From Chromobacterium violaceum ATCC 12472 (GTDB lineage: Bacteria; Pseudomonadota; Gammaproteobacteria; Burkholderiales; Chromobacteriaceae): 64,000 nucleotides of DNA. The notes beneath the pieces were generated by a model that worked only from the letters and a program-made list of their open reading frames with translations, searched no databases and had not been told where the DNA came from. Position 1 is the first letter of the stretch. Each line of letters begins with the position of its first letter. The stretch is from assembly GCF_000007705.1 (NCBI RefSeq), contig NC_005085.1:1745752-1809751 (forward strand), written 5' to 3'. This document shows positions 41,275-51,608 of the stretch, one piece after another. The translations under genes were made by a program, and so were the position numbers.

Positions 41275-41299
41275 GGACGCGGGTTCGATTCCCGCGTCC
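41275..41299 (+). other. tRNA/tmRNA T-arm-like hairpin in the kbl leader
   Basis: A perfect 9-bp stem GGACGCGGG/CCCGCGTCC closes a seven-base TTCGATT loop, the exact T-loop consensus. No matching acceptor 5' strand, D arm or anticodon arm is found upstream, so it is not a full tRNA. It ends 20 bp before the kbl start. Confidence 0.7.
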
Positions 41300-41319
41300 C
41301 GCCTATCCAAAGGACTGCC

Positions 41320-42519
<1,200 letters not shown>

Positions 42520-42571
42520 TTTGACCGCATGACAGGCCGCGCGGCGTCCGCGCGGCTTCAAGGATAGAGAC

Positions 42572-43597
42572 ATGAAGGCGCTTGCCAAGCTGAAGGCCGC
42601 TCCCGGCCTGGAAATGACCGATGTTCCGCTGCCGGAAGTCGGCCACAACGATCTGTTGATCAAGATCGTCAAGACCGCGATCTGCGGCACCGACATCCAT
42701 ATCTGGAACTGGGACGAGTGGTCGCAGAAGACCATCCCGGTGCCGATGCACGTCGGGCACGAGTACGTCGGCGTCGTCGCCGGCATGGGTTCGGAAGTGC
42801 AGGGCTTCAAGATCGGCCAGCGCGTGTCCGGCGAAGGCCACATCACCTGCGGCTATTGCCGCAACTGCCGCGCCGGCCGCCGCCACCTGTGCCGCAACAC
42901 CACCGGCGTCGGCGTCAACCGCGAAGGCGCGTTCGCCGAATACCTGGTGATTCCGGCCTTCAATGCCTTCCCGATCCCGGACGACATCTCCGACGACCTG
43001 GCCTCCATCTTCGACCCGTTCGGCAATGCCGTGCACACCGCGCTGTCGTTCAACCTGGTGGGCGAGGACGTGCTGATCACAGGCGCCGGCCCGATCGGCA
43101 TCATGGCGGTGGCCATCGCCAAGCATGTCGGCGCGCGCCATGTCGTCATCACCGACGTCAACGACTACCGGCTGGAGCTGGCGAAGAAGATGGGCGCCAC
43201 CCGTGCCGTCAACGTCGCCCGCGAGGACCTGAAGGCGGTGATGCAGGAGCTGCACATGAGCGAGGGCTTCGACGTGGGCCTGGAAATGTCCGGCAATCCG
43301 CAGGCTTTCCGCCAGATGCTGGAAACGATGAACCACGGCGGCAAGGTGGCGCTGCTGGGCATTCCGCCGTCCAATACCGCCATCGACTGGAACCAGGTGA
43401 TCTTCAAGGGCCTGGAAATCAAGGGCATTTACGGCCGCGAGATGTTCGAGACCTGGTACAAGATGGTGGCCCTGATCCAGTCCGGCCTGGACATCAGTCC
43501 TATCATCACCCACCACTTCAAGGTGGACGAGTTCGAGCAGGGCTTCGCCGCGATGCTGTCCGGCCAGAGCGGCAAGGTGATCCTGGACTGGCGCTGA
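42572..43597 (+). CDS. tdh: L-threonine 3-dehydrogenase
   Basis: A 341-residue NAD-dependent, zinc-containing medium-chain dehydrogenase that oxidises threonine to 2-amino-3-ketobutyrate, which Kbl then cleaves. Catalytic zinc ligands are in CGTDIHIW and GHEYVG; the structural zinc loop is [15 protein letters not shown]; the nucleotide loop is [18 protein letters not shown]. The length is exactly that of E. coli Tdh. AAGGA is positioned before the ATG. A strong terminator follows. Confidence 0.97.
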   Translation: MKALAKLKAAPGLEMTDVPLPEVGHNDLLIKIVKTAICGTDIHIWNWDEWSQKTIPVPMHVGHEYVGVVAGMGSEVQGFKIGQRVSGEGHITCGYCRNCRAGRRHLCRNTTGVGVNREGAFAEYLVIPAFNAFPIPDDISDDLASIFDPFGNAVHTALSFNLVGEDVLITGAGPIGIMAVAIAKHVGARHVVITDVNDYRLELAKKMGATRAVNVAREDLKAVMQELHMSEGFDVGLEMSGNPQAFRQMLETMNHGGKVALLGIPPSNTAIDWNQVIFKGLEIKGIYGREMFETWYKMVALIQSGLDISPIITHHFKVDEFEQGFAAMLSGQSGKVILDWR

Positions 43598-43620
43598 GTC
43601 CCGCGTCCGTCAGCATGCGA

Positions 43621-43647
43621 AGCGGCCCCGTAACGGGCCGCTTTTTT
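43621..43647 (+). terminator. intrinsic terminator of kbl-tdh
   Basis: AGCGGCCC (43621-43628) pairs with GGGCCGCT (43635-43642), followed by six Ts. The T run touches the stop codon of the convergent chemoreceptor gene. Confidence 0.92.
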
Positions 43648-45191
43648 CATGCCGGCGCGGCGCGTGTCCTGAAGTAAGCGATCATCCGCCGCAGCTGGTC
43701 GGCCTGCGCGTTCAACTGGTCGGAAGCGGCGGACAGCTGCTCCGAGGTGGAGGCGCTCAGCTGGGTGGCCAGCGACAGATGGCAGACGGCGGTATTGATC
43801 TGCTGCAGGCCCTCGCTCTGTTCCTGCGAGGCCAGCGCGATTTCCTGAACCAGCTCGGCGGTCTTGCGGATCGCCGGCAGCATCTCGCCCAGCGCCGTGC
43901 CCGCCTGCTCCGCCATGTCCACGCTGCCGCCGGCCAGCGCGCAGATTTCCCGCGCCGCGTCCTGGCTGCGCTCGGCCAGCTTGCGCACCTGGGCGGCCAC
44001 CACGGTGAAGCCCCGGCCGTGGCTGCCGGCCTGGGCGGCCTCGATGGCGGCGTTCAAGGCCAGCAGATTGGTCTGGTAGGCGATGTCGTCTATCACGTCT
44101 ATCCGGCTGGAAATGTCGCGTATCGCCGCCACCGTGCGCGACACGGCCTCGCCGCCACAGTTGGCCAGCAGCGCCGCCTGGCTGGCCATGGTGTCGGTCA
44201 GATGGGCGCTTTCCGAGTTCTGCGACACCGTGGCGGCGATCTGTTCCACCGAGGCGCTGGTCTCCTCCAGGCTGGCGGCCTGCTGCGACGCGCTCTGGCT
44301 CAGCGACTGCGCCGAGGCGGAAACCTCGGACGAAGTGGCGTTCAGCTGTTCGGCGTCCAGCCGCAGCTGCTCGATCACGCCGGTCAGCCGGCTCACCATG
44401 TGCTGCATCGCCGCCAGCACGCTGCGATCGTCGCCGCCGCGCGGCTCGAGTTTCACGGTCAGGTCGCCGCTGGCCACCCGGTGGGCGACCTCGGCCACCA
44501 TCGCCGGCTCGCCGCCGACCTGGCGGAACAATCCCCGCCCGATCTGGGCGATGGCGCCGGCCAGCGCCAGCAGGCTGACGGCGGAGATGGCGGCGAACAG
44601 GTCGCGGGTATGGCGGTAGCCCTTGTCCGCCTCGGCGATCTGCTCGGCCAGCGTGCGCTCGAATCCTTCCTGCACGCCTGCGCTTTGCCGCAGCAGCCGG
44701 TCGGTCATGTCGCGGTCCATGCCGCGCACCAGCTTGTCCACCGCCTGTCCGGCCAGAGGATCGTCCTGGCGGAAGCTTGCCAGCGCCGCGCGGTAGCGGG
44801 CATTGAGCCGGCGGTGCTCGTCCCGCACCGCGTCTATCGCCGCGCTGGATTCGCCGCCATCGCGCAAGGCGCCTGACGCCTGGGTCAGCGTCTGCTCGAC
44901 GATGGCGCTTTCGGCCTCGAAGGCGGCGAGGTAACGCTGATAGTCGGCCGGATTGTTGCCGCGCAGCAGCACGTCTTTCCAGTCCTGCACTTGCACCTTG
45001 AAATGCAGATTGGCCAATTGCATCGCGTGATTGATGCGGCTGCCGCGATTGACCTGCTCCAGTTCCCGCCGGGTATCGTCCGCCATGCCGCGCAGCTGAC
45101 CCAGGCAGGCGATGGAAAGCATGAGCAGGACGGTGAGGTTGATCAGGGCCAATAGCCAGAGCCTGGCTTTCATGCTGAGGGCGTGTCGCAT
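43647..45191 (-). CDS. methyl-accepting chemotaxis protein
   Basis: A transmembrane chemoreceptor of about 514 residues. TM1 is near the N-terminus ([20 protein letters not shown]), a periplasmic four-helix-bundle-like sensor follows (about 35-195), then TM2 ([18 protein letters not shown]), a HAMP region and the coiled-coil signalling domain. The hairpin tip reads [21 protein letters not shown] then [18 protein letters not shown], with a glutamine where nearly all receptors have glutamate (VVAxEVR). No CheR-binding pentapeptide is at the C-terminus. I prefer the ATG at 45191, seven bases after AAGG, over the ATG at 45197. No other chemotaxis genes are near. Ligand unknown. Confidence 0.93.
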   Translation of the reverse strand: MRHALSMKARLWLLALINLTVLLMLSIACLGQLRGMADDTRRELEQVNRGSRINHAMQLANLHFKVQVQDWKDVLLRGNNPADYQRYLAAFEAESAIVEQTLTQASGALRDGGESSAAIDAVRDEHRRLNARYRAALASFRQDDPLAGQAVDKLVRGMDRDMTDRLLRQSAGVQEGFERTLAEQIAEADKGYRHTRDLFAAISAVSLLALAGAIAQIGRGLFRQVGGEPAMVAEVAHRVASGDLTVKLEPRGGDDRSVLAAMQHMVSRLTGVIEQLRLDAEQLNATSSEVSASAQSLSQSASQQAASLEETSASVEQIAATVSQNSESAHLTDTMASQAALLANCGGEAVSRTVAAIRDISSRIDVIDDIAYQTNLLALNAAIEAAQAGSHGRGFTVVAAQVRKLAERSQDAAREICALAGGSVDMAEQAGTALGEMLPAIRKTAELVQEIALASQEQSEGLQQINTAVCHLSLATQLSASTSEQLSAASDQLNAQADQLRRMIAYFRTRAAPA

Positions 45192-45346
45192 CGGCATGCC
45201 TTCGAGTGGGACGGATTGCTATCGGTATAGCTCTTCGGGCGCGGGTCTTCGCCCCGCGGTGATGCCGGGCGCGGTTGACCGCAGTCAATGAGGGGTGGCC
45301 ATGGGCAAGGATAATCGTGATGGAATCGATTTTTCGGGAGACGATC

Positions 45347-46654
45347 ATGATCGCGGTAATCGGCGCCGGCGTTTCAGGGCTGTCCTGCGCCTGGTGGCTG
45401 CAACGGCACGGCATGCCGGTGCGGGTGTTCGAAGCGGCGGAACGCGTCGGCGGCAAGGTGAGCACCTTGGCGGGGGAGGCGCTGTGCGAGCAGGGGCCCA
45501 ATACGCTGCTGCTGGACGAGGAACTGGGGCAATGGCTGGCGGAGCTCGGCTTGTCGCCGCTGTGGCCTGAGCAAGGGAGCGATTTGCGGCATGTGCTGCA
45601 GCGTGGGCGCTACCGGCCGTTGCCTGCCGGCCCCTGGCAACTGATGGCGGGCGGCCTGCTTAGCTGGCGGGCCAAATGGCAGCTGTTGCGCGGACTGTTG
45701 CGGCCGGGCGATCCGGCCGAGGCCGAGTCCTCCCTTGCGGCTTTCTGCCGCCGCCGTTTCGGGCAGGAAGTGCTGGACAAGCTGCTGGACCCGCTGGCCT
45801 GCGGCGTGTTCGCCGGGGATCCGGAGGAACTGGCGCTGGACGAGACGCTGCCCAGGCTGGCGCGGGCGGCGGCGCGGCCGCTGCCATTGTGGAAGGGACT
45901 GTGGCGCGAAAGGGCCGGGCGCGCCCGGATGTGCACCTTGCCAGGCGGGCTGCAGCAATTGCCGCAGCGGCTGGCGCGGGATCTGGACATCAAGCTGGGC
46001 GCGCCGGTGACCGCGCTGCGCCGCGACGGCGACGGCTGGCGGCTGCGTACCCGCGAGGGTTGGGAGTGGGCCGATCGGGTGGTGTTGGCCGTGCCGGCCG
46101 CCGCCGCCGCCGAGCTGCTGCATCCGCTGGCGCCGGAAATGGCCGACGTCTGCCGGCGCATTCCGTACGCGCCGCTGGCCGTGGTGTCCACGCTGCTGGA
46201 CGGGGAGGCGATGGAGAAGCCGCTGCCAGGCTACGGCGCGCTGCATCCGAGCGGGGAGGGCGCGTTGACGTTGGGCCATCTGACGGTCAGCAACATCTAT
46301 CCGCACGTTTGTCCCGACGGCACCCGGCTGGTGACCAGCTTCATCGGCGGCCGCAAGCATCCGGAATGGCTGGAACAGGACGACGACGCGCTGCTGGCGG
46401 GGCTCAACCAGGAGCTGGAACGCCTGTTCGGCATGCGCGGCAGGCCGCTGGCGCAGCACCTGACGCGTTGGCCGCAGGCCTTGCCGCAGGGCACGCCGCT
46501 GCAGCGCCGGCTGCGCGGCGCGGCCGAGCAGTGGGGCGGACGGGGCTTGCATCTGTGCGTCAACTGGCTGGATGGCGCATCCCTGCCGGATTGCCTGAGA
46601 AAAGGGCGGCGGCTGGCCCGGCGATTGGCGGAGCGGGAAGGCGGCTTTGCGTGA
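45347..46654 (+). CDS. hemG: oxygen-dependent protoporphyrinogen oxidase (HemY type)
   Basis: A 435-residue FAD enzyme that oxidises protoporphyrinogen IX to protoporphyrin IX, next to last in haem synthesis. The FAD-binding motif IAVIGAGVSGLSCAWWL begins at residue 2 and is followed by VFEAAERVGGKVST; GPNTLLLDE, DPLACGVFAGDPEEL and the C-terminal GRGLHLCVNWLDGASLPDCLRKGRRLA fit the family. It is the flavin HemY/PPOX type, unrelated to the flavodoxin-like HemG of E. coli, although the symbol hemG is often used for both. GGGAG precedes the ATG at 45347; another ATG at 45320 would add nine residues ahead of the strand. Confidence 0.93.
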   Translation: MIAVIGAGVSGLSCAWWLQRHGMPVRVFEAAERVGGKVSTLAGEALCEQGPNTLLLDEELGQWLAELGLSPLWPEQGSDLRHVLQRGRYRPLPAGPWQLMAGGLLSWRAKWQLLRGLLRPGDPAEAESSLAAFCRRRFGQEVLDKLLDPLACGVFAGDPEELALDETLPRLARAAARPLPLWKGLWRERAGRARMCTLPGGLQQLPQRLARDLDIKLGAPVTALRRDGDGWRLRTREGWEWADRVVLAVPAAAAAELLHPLAPEMADVCRRIPYAPLAVVSTLLDGEAMEKPLPGYGALHPSGEGALTLGHLTVSNIYPHVCPDGTRLVTSFIGGRKHPEWLEQDDDALLAGLNQELERLFGMRGRPLAQHLTRWPQALPQGTPLQRRLRGAAEQWGGRGLHLCVNWLDGASLPDCLRKGRRLARRLAEREGGFA

Positions 46655-46710
46655 GCGGCGTCAGGCGGTAGAATCGACCCTTGTTTCTTCAATTTTCCAA
46701 CACCACCTTT

Positions 46711-47601
46711 ATGCTTACCTTCCAGGAAATCATCCTCACGCTCCAGCACTACTGGAACCGCCAGGGCTGCGCGCTGCTGCAACCGTACGACACCGAAGTG
46801 GGCGCCGGCACCTCCCATACCGCCACCTTCCTGCGCGCGCTGGGTCCTGAGCCCTGGAACGCTGCCTACGTCCAGCCCAGCCGCCGTCCCAAGGATGGCC
46901 GCTACGGCGAGAATCCGAACCGCCTGTTCCAGCACCACCAGTTCCAGGTGGTGTTGAAGCCGTCGCCGTCCAACATCCAGGAGCTGTACCTGGGTTCGCT
47001 GCAGGAACTGGGCCTGGATCCGACGGTGCAGGACATCCGCTTCGTGGAAGACAACTGGGAAAACCCGACGCTGGGCGCCTGGGGCCTGGGCTGGGAAGTG
47101 TGGCTGAACGGCATGGAGGTGACCCAGTTCACCTACTTCCAGCAAGTGGGCGGCCTGGACTGCAAGCCGGTGCTGGGCGAGATCACCTACGGCCTGGAGC
47201 GCCTGGCGATGTACCTGCAGGGCGTGGAAAACGTCTACGACCTGATCTGGACCCACCTGCCGGACGGCCAGCCGGTCACCTACGGCAACGTGTTCTACCA
47301 GAACGAGGTGGAACAGTCGAAGTACGCGTTCGAGCACAGCAATGTCGAGCTGCTGTTCCGCCAGTTCAACGACTACGAAGCCGAGGCCAAGAAGCTGCTG
47401 GAAGCCAGCCTGCCGCTGCCGGCCTACGAAATGATCCTGAAGGCGGGCCATACCTTCAACCTGCTGGACGCCCGCGGCTCCATCTCGGTGACCGAGCGCG
47501 CCGCCTACATCGGCCGCATCCGCAATCTGTCGCGCGGCGTGGCGCAGGCGTACTACGACGCCCGCGAGGCGCTGGGCTTCCCGATGTGCCGCAAGGACTG
47601 A
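46711..47601 (+). CDS. glyQ: glycine-tRNA ligase alpha subunit
   Basis: A 296-residue catalytic subunit of the alpha2-beta2 glycyl-tRNA synthetase, which forms glycyl-adenylate. The class II core is clear: [32 protein letters not shown] at the N-terminus, [40 protein letters not shown] region and the terminal [18 protein letters not shown]. The ATG at 46711 has no evident ribosome site; a TTG at 46681 in the same frame is possible but adds residues not seen in the family. The beta subunit gene is separated from it by a small secreted-protein gene, unlike the usual direct glyQ-glyS pair. Confidence 0.96.
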   Translation: MLTFQEIILTLQHYWNRQGCALLQPYDTEVGAGTSHTATFLRALGPEPWNAAYVQPSRRPKDGRYGENPNRLFQHHQFQVVLKPSPSNIQELYLGSLQELGLDPTVQDIRFVEDNWENPTLGAWGLGWEVWLNGMEVTQFTYFQQVGGLDCKPVLGEITYGLERLAMYLQGVENVYDLIWTHLPDGQPVTYGNVFYQNEVEQSKYAFEHSNVELLFRQFNDYEAEAKKLLEASLPLPAYEMILKAGHTFNLLDARGSISVTERAAYIGRIRNLSRGVAQAYYDAREALGFPMCRKD

Positions 47602-47625
47602 GCAGCCCGGCAGTCTATGCTGTTA

Positions 47626-47652
47626 GGGGCGGCGGTTTAGCCGCCGCGCCTG
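47626..47652 (+). promoter_or_regulatory. GC hairpin between glyQ and the small secreted-protein gene
   Basis: AGGGGCGGCGG pairs with CCGCCGCGCCT around TTTAG with one mismatch. No T run follows, so it is more likely an RNA stability or attenuation element than a terminator. It lies just ahead of the next gene's ribosome site. Confidence 0.45.
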
Positions 47653-47665
47653 ACAGGGGATGGAT

Positions 47666-48088
47666 ATGAGAATCAAAGCCGCATTCTGGCTGTTGTTCGC
47701 TTTGCCGGCCTGGGCGCAGCCGGCCGCCGACTGGGTGGTATACCAGGACGGCGGCCAGATGCAACTGGCGATAGACGGCAACTCGCTGTGGCTGGGCAAG
47801 GACGGGCTGGTGCATTTCATCAACCAGGAGCGCTTCGCCAAGCCGCGCTACGAGAAGTCGTACCGGCTGAGCTTCCATATCCGCCGCACCACCGGCTACG
47901 CCGATTGCAAGCAGTACCAGTACGTGTTTGTCGGTTCCGAGTATTTCGACAAGAACAACAAGCACCTGTTTTCCACCATGTTCCCGGTGCCGCGCTATGC
48001 CTGGAAGTGGCAGCCGGTGAGCGAGGATTCGGTCGCCCACGCCATGATGAAGGTGATTTGCGAGGCGGCCGGAGCCGCATCCCGATAA
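47666..48088 (+). CDS. small secreted protein, surface-adhesin (Adhesin_E)-like
   Basis: A 140-residue exported protein. The ATG at 47666 is six bases after AGGGGA and gives a good signal peptide (MRIKAAFWLLFALPAWA, then QPAADW); the ATG at 47660 sits too near that site. The mature part starts with WVVYQDGGQMQLAIDGNSLWLGKDGLVHF and continues KSYRLSFHIRRTTGYADCKQYQYVF, then ends near VICEAAG; one pair of cysteines may form a disulfide. The layout resembles small proteins annotated as surface-adhesin protein E, but the match is weak and no function follows from it. It lies between glyQ and glyS with a 15-bp gap to glyS, so it is probably co-transcribed with both. Confidence 0.75.
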   Translation: MRIKAAFWLLFALPAWAQPAADWVVYQDGGQMQLAIDGNSLWLGKDGLVHFINQERFAKPRYEKSYRLSFHIRRTTGYADCKQYQYVFVGSEYFDKNNKHLFSTMFPVPRYAWKWQPVSEDSVAHAMMKVICEAAGAASR

Positions 48089-48103
48089 TTGAAACGTTAG
48101 AGA

Positions 48104-50164
48104 ATGAACGCGACCCTGCTGATCGAACTCCTGACCGAGGAGCTGCCGCCCAAGGCCCTGCCGCGTCTGGCCGCCAGTTTCGCCCAGACCATCACCGAAG
48201 AACTGAAAAAGATGCAGTTCGTCGCCGCCGACGCCGCGGCGGTGACCTACGCGTCGCCGCGCCGCCTGGCGGTGCAGCTGCCCGGCGTGCTCGCCGTGCA
48301 GCCGGACCAGCACATCACCCGCCAGGGTCCGGCCGCGGCCGCCGGCATGAAGGACGGGCAGCCGACGCCGGCCCTGGCCGGCTTCGCCCGCTCCTGCGGC
48401 GTGGAAGTGTCAGAACTGTCCATCGTCAACAACGGCAAGCAGGACGTGTACGCCTATTCCAGCACCAAGCCGGGCGAGGCGCTGTCCGCGCAGCTGGCCG
48501 AGGTGGTGTCGCTGGCGCTGAAGAAGCTGCCGGTGCCCAAGCTGATGCGCTGGGGCGATTCCGACGTGCAGTTCGTGCGCCCGGTGCACGGCCTGATCAT
48601 GTTGCACGGCGACAAGGTCATCGCTGGCGAGGTGCTGGGCCTGAACAGCGGCAACGCCACCCGCGGCCACCGCTTCCTGTCGCAGGGCGAGGTCGTCGTC
48701 GCCAATGCCGACGCCTACGCCCGCGTTATGCATGAGCAGGGCAAGGTGATCGCCAGCTTCGACGCCCGCCGCGAGCTGATCCGCCACAAGCTGGCCGAGG
48801 CCGCCGCCAAGCTCGGCGCCACCATCGCCGCGCCGGACGAGCTGTTCGACGAAGTGACCGCGCTGGTGGAATGGCCGGTGGTGCTGGAGGCCGGCTTCGA
48901 GGCCGAGTTCCTGCAGGTGCCGCAGGAGTGCCTGATCCTGACCATGCAGCAGAACCAGAAGTACTTCCCGCTGCTGGACCGGAACGGCAAGCTGATGAAC
49001 CGCTTCCTGCTGGTGTCCAATGTCGAGACCGCCGATCCGTCCTTCATCGTCGGCGGCAACGAGCGCGTGCTGCGCGCCCGCCTGTCCGACGCCAAGTTCT
49101 TCTTCGAGCAGGACAAGAAGCACCGCCTGGACAGCCGCCTGCCGCGCCTGGCCAACGTGGTGTACCACAACAAGATCGGCACGCAGCTGGAGCGCGTCGA
49201 GCGCCTGCAGAGCATCGCCGGCGCCATCGCCCATCAGCTGGGCGCCGACGCCGCGCTGGCCGCCCGCGCCGCCTATCTGGCCAAGGCCGACCTGGTGACC
49301 GACATGGTCGGCGAATTCCCGGAACTGCAGGGCATCATGGGCATGTACTACGCCCAGCACGACGGCGAGCACGCCGAAGTGGCCGCCGCGGTGGAAGGGC
49401 ATTACCATCCGCGCTTCGCCGGCGACACCCTGCCGGAAGGCAAGATCGCCACCGCGGTGGCGCTGGCCGACAAGCTGGAGGCCATCGTCGGCATCTGGGG
49501 CATCGGCCTGATCCCGACCGGCGACAAGGATCCCTTCGCGCTGCGCCGCGCCGCGCTGGGCGTGGTGCGCATGGCGCTGGAAGCCGACCTGGACCTGAAG
49601 CCGCTGCTGGCCATCGTCGCCGAGGCCTTCCCGGCCGGCAAGCTGTCCGCCAACGTCGCCGACGAAGTGTTCGGCTTCATGATGGACCGCCTGAAGAACT
49701 TCCTCGCCGCCGACTACAAGGGCGACGAGATCGACGCCGTGCTGGCGCTCTCGCCCAGCCGCCTGAACGAAGTGCGCGCGGTGCTGGCCGCCGTGGCCGC
49801 GTTCAAGTCGCTGCCGGAAGCCGCCGCGCTGGCCGCCGCCAACAAGCGCGTCAACAACATCCTGAAGAAGGCCGAAGGCGAAATCGGCGCGGTGGACGCC
49901 GCGCTGCTGCAGGAGGCCGCCGAGCAGGCGCTGTATGCCGCGGTGCGGGATCTGGCGCCGGCGGTGGAGGTCAAGTTCGCCGCCCACGACTTCTCAGGCG
50001 CCTTGTCGCAGCTGGCCAGCCTGAAAGCGCCGGTGGACGCGTTCTTCGACGGGGTGATGGTGATGGCCGAGGACGCCAGGGTGCGCGCCAACCGCATCGC
50101 GCTGCTGGCCAGCCTGGCCGCGCTGTTCAACCGCGTGGCCGACATTTCGCTGCTGGCGGAGTGA
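48104..50164 (+). CDS. glyS: glycine-tRNA ligase beta subunit
   Basis: A 686-residue beta subunit that binds tRNA-Gly for the GlyQ catalytic subunit. Family landmarks are the N-terminal LLIELLTEELPPKALPRL, TYASPRRLAVQ, PVPKLMRWGDSDVQFVRPVHGL, VPQECLILTMQQNQKYFPL, HRLDSRLPRLANVVYHNKIGTQLERVERL, and the HD-like segment DLVTDMVGEFPELQGIMGMYYA with HY(H/P)P. The C-terminal third has the anticodon-binding-like helices (FNRVADISLLAE at the end). Normal length. The small secreted-protein gene precedes it. Confidence 0.97.
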   Translation: MNATLLIELLTEELPPKALPRLAASFAQTITEELKKMQFVAADAAAVTYASPRRLAVQLPGVLAVQPDQHITRQGPAAAAGMKDGQPTPALAGFARSCGVEVSELSIVNNGKQDVYAYSSTKPGEALSAQLAEVVSLALKKLPVPKLMRWGDSDVQFVRPVHGLIMLHGDKVIAGEVLGLNSGNATRGHRFLSQGEVVVANADAYARVMHEQGKVIASFDARRELIRHKLAEAAAKLGATIAAPDELFDEVTALVEWPVVLEAGFEAEFLQVPQECLILTMQQNQKYFPLLDRNGKLMNRFLLVSNVETADPSFIVGGNERVLRARLSDAKFFFEQDKKHRLDSRLPRLANVVYHNKIGTQLERVERLQSIAGAIAHQLGADAALAARAAYLAKADLVTDMVGEFPELQGIMGMYYAQHDGEHAEVAAAVEGHYHPRFAGDTLPEGKIATAVALADKLEAIVGIWGIGLIPTGDKDPFALRRAALGVVRMALEADLDLKPLLAIVAEAFPAGKLSANVADEVFGFMMDRLKNFLAADYKGDEIDAVLALSPSRLNEVRAVLAAVAAFKSLPEAAALAAANKRVNNILKKAEGEIGAVDAALLQEAAEQALYAAVRDLAPAVEVKFAAHDFSGALSQLASLKAPVDAFFDGVMVMAEDARVRANRIALLASLAALFNRVADISLLAE

Positions 50165-50177
50165 GGGCAGGGCGGAG

Positions 50178-50257
50178 GCCCGGCTGTGCCGGGCGTTCCG
50201 CCAAGCTCGCAGTCGACGGGAATACAAACGGCGGAACGCCCCGGCGGGGCTTCCGCC
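50178..50257. repeat. REP-like cluster of inverted repeats between glyS and gmhB
   Basis: Three overlapping dyads: GCCCGGC/GCCGGGC (50178-50194); GGGCGTTCCGCC (50191-50202) with GGCGGAACGCCC (50230-50241), a perfect 12-bp match; and the hairpin GGCGGAA/TTCCGCC (50230-50257) with an inner GCCCC/GGGGC. Alternative pairings are mutually exclusive. The GGCGGAA/TTCCGCC arms recur at 52811-52844. Confidence 0.7.
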
Positions 50258-50275
50258 CTACTCATTGGAGAGAGC

Positions 50276-50815
50276 GTGAAGCTAGTCATTCTCGACCGCG
50301 ACGGCGTGATCAACGAGGATCGCGACGATTTCGTGAAGAACACCATCGAGTGGGTGCCCTTGGAGCACAGCCTGGAGGCGATCGCCAATCTGACCCAGTC
50401 CGGCTGGCGCGTGGTGGTGGCGACCAACCAGTCCGGCATCGCCCGCGGCCTGTTCGACATGCATGCGCTGAACGCGATGCACGAGAAGATGCACCGCCTG
50501 GTCGGCCAGGCCGGCGGCCGCATCGACGCGGTGGTGTTCTGTCCGCACAGCGCGGATCACGGCTGCGAGTGCCGCAAGCCGCTGCCCGGCATGGTGCTGG
50601 AGATCGCCGAACGCTTCAACGTCAAGCTGGAAGGCCTGCCGATGATAGGCGACAGTCTGCGCGACCTGGAGGCGATCGCCGCCGTCGGCGGCCAGCCCAT
50701 TCTGGTGAAGACCGGCAAGGGCGCCAAGACGCTGGCCAAGGGCGGCCTGCCGGAGAGCACGCTGGTGTTCAACGACTTGTACGATGCCGCCGAGCATCTG
50801 ATCAACCATCATTGA
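50276..50815 (+). CDS. gmhB: D-glycero-beta-D-manno-heptose-1,7-bisphosphate 7-phosphatase
   Basis: A 179-residue HAD-family phosphatase that removes the 7-phosphate in ADP-heptose synthesis for lipopolysaccharide inner core. The nucleophile motif is LVILDRDGVIN (DxDG), then VVVATNQSGIARGLF, the zinc loop CPHSADHGCECRKP typical of GmhB, and MIGDSLRDLEAI. The start is a GTG at 50276, with GGAGAGA spaced well before it; there is no ATG option. plsC follows 16 bp later. Confidence 0.95.
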   Translation: MKLVILDRDGVINEDRDDFVKNTIEWVPLEHSLEAIANLTQSGWRVVVATNQSGIARGLFDMHALNAMHEKMHRLVGQAGGRIDAVVFCPHSADHGCECRKPLPGMVLEIAERFNVKLEGLPMIGDSLRDLEAIAAVGGQPILVKTGKGAKTLAKGGLPESTLVFNDLYDAAEHLINHH

Positions 50816-50831
50816 GGCAGAGACTGAAAGC

Positions 50832-51608
50832 ATGATCGGCTTGTGGATACGCAATCTGTTGTACTGGGTGGTGCTCATCGTCATCACACCGGTGTTCTTC
50901 CTGCTGCTGATGCTGGCGGCGCCGCTGCCGCGCCGCAGCCGCCACGTGTTCGGGGTGACTTGGGCGATGAGCCTGCTGTGGATGCTTGAGCATGTGATCG
51001 GGCTGAAATACAAGGTGATCGGCGCGGAGAACATCCCGTCGGCGCCGTCGGTGATCGCGTCCAAGCACCAGTCCGGCTGGGAAACGTTGGCGCTGCAGAA
51101 GATCTTCCCGTGGCAGGTGTATGTGGCCAAGCGCGAACTGACCTGGATCCCGTTGTTCGGCTGGGGCCTGGTGCTGATGAACCCCATCATCATCAACCGC
51201 TCCGACCGCGCGCGCGCCAACCAGCGCCTGCTGGACCAGGGCCTGGAGCGCAAGCGCCACGGCTTCTGGATCACCGTGTTCCCGGAGGGCACCCGCACCA
51301 AGCCGGGCGTGGGCGGCAAGTACAAGCTGGGCGCCGCGCGCATGGCCAAGCAGTTCGACATGCCCATGGTGCCGGTGGCGCACAACGCCGGCGAATTCTG
51401 GCCGCGCAACGCCTTCCTGAAATACCCGGGCGAGATCACCGTGGTGGTCGGCCCCGCCATCCACCCCGACAACGAGGCCGGTCCCGAGGCGATGATGGCC
51501 CAGGCCGAAGCCTGGATCGAAGCCCGCCAGCGCGAAATCGGCGGCGTCGGCCCCTTTGCCCATCCCGATGAAAAACGCCAGCGTCTGGCATCGACTGCCT
51601 CTGCCTGA
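50832..51608 (+). CDS. plsC: 1-acyl-sn-glycerol-3-phosphate acyltransferase
   Basis: A 258-residue inner-membrane acyltransferase that makes phosphatidic acid from lysophosphatidic acid. One N-terminal TM segment (LLYWVVLIVITPVFFLLLMLA) precedes the catalytic block. Block I reads KHQSGWET, that is H-X4-E rather than H-X4-D, a form I recall from Neisseria-type PlsC; later blocks are NPIIINRSDRAR, FPEGTRT and VPVAHNAG. The C-terminus is a hydrophilic extension that overlaps the start of the next gene by about 40 bp. Part of the gmhB-plsC-metallopeptidase-gloA run. Confidence 0.93.
   Translation: MIGLWIRNLLYWVVLIVITPVFFLLLMLAAPLPRRSRHVFGVTWAMSLLWMLEHVIGLKYKVIGAENIPSAPSVIASKHQSGWETLALQKIFPWQVYVAKRELTWIPLFGWGLVLMNPIIINRSDRARANQRLLDQGLERKRHGFWITVFPEGTRTKPGVGGKYKLGAARMAKQFDMPMVPVAHNAGEFWPRNAFLKYPGEITVVVGPAIHPDNEAGPEAMMAQAEAWIEARQREIGGVGPFAHPDEKRQRLASTASA

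Noticed and set aside
41224-41319. Extended N-terminus for kbl, or a full tRNA gene there
   Set aside because: The in-frame extension is not family-like, and beyond the T-arm-like hairpin no acceptor, D or anticodon arm can be drawn.
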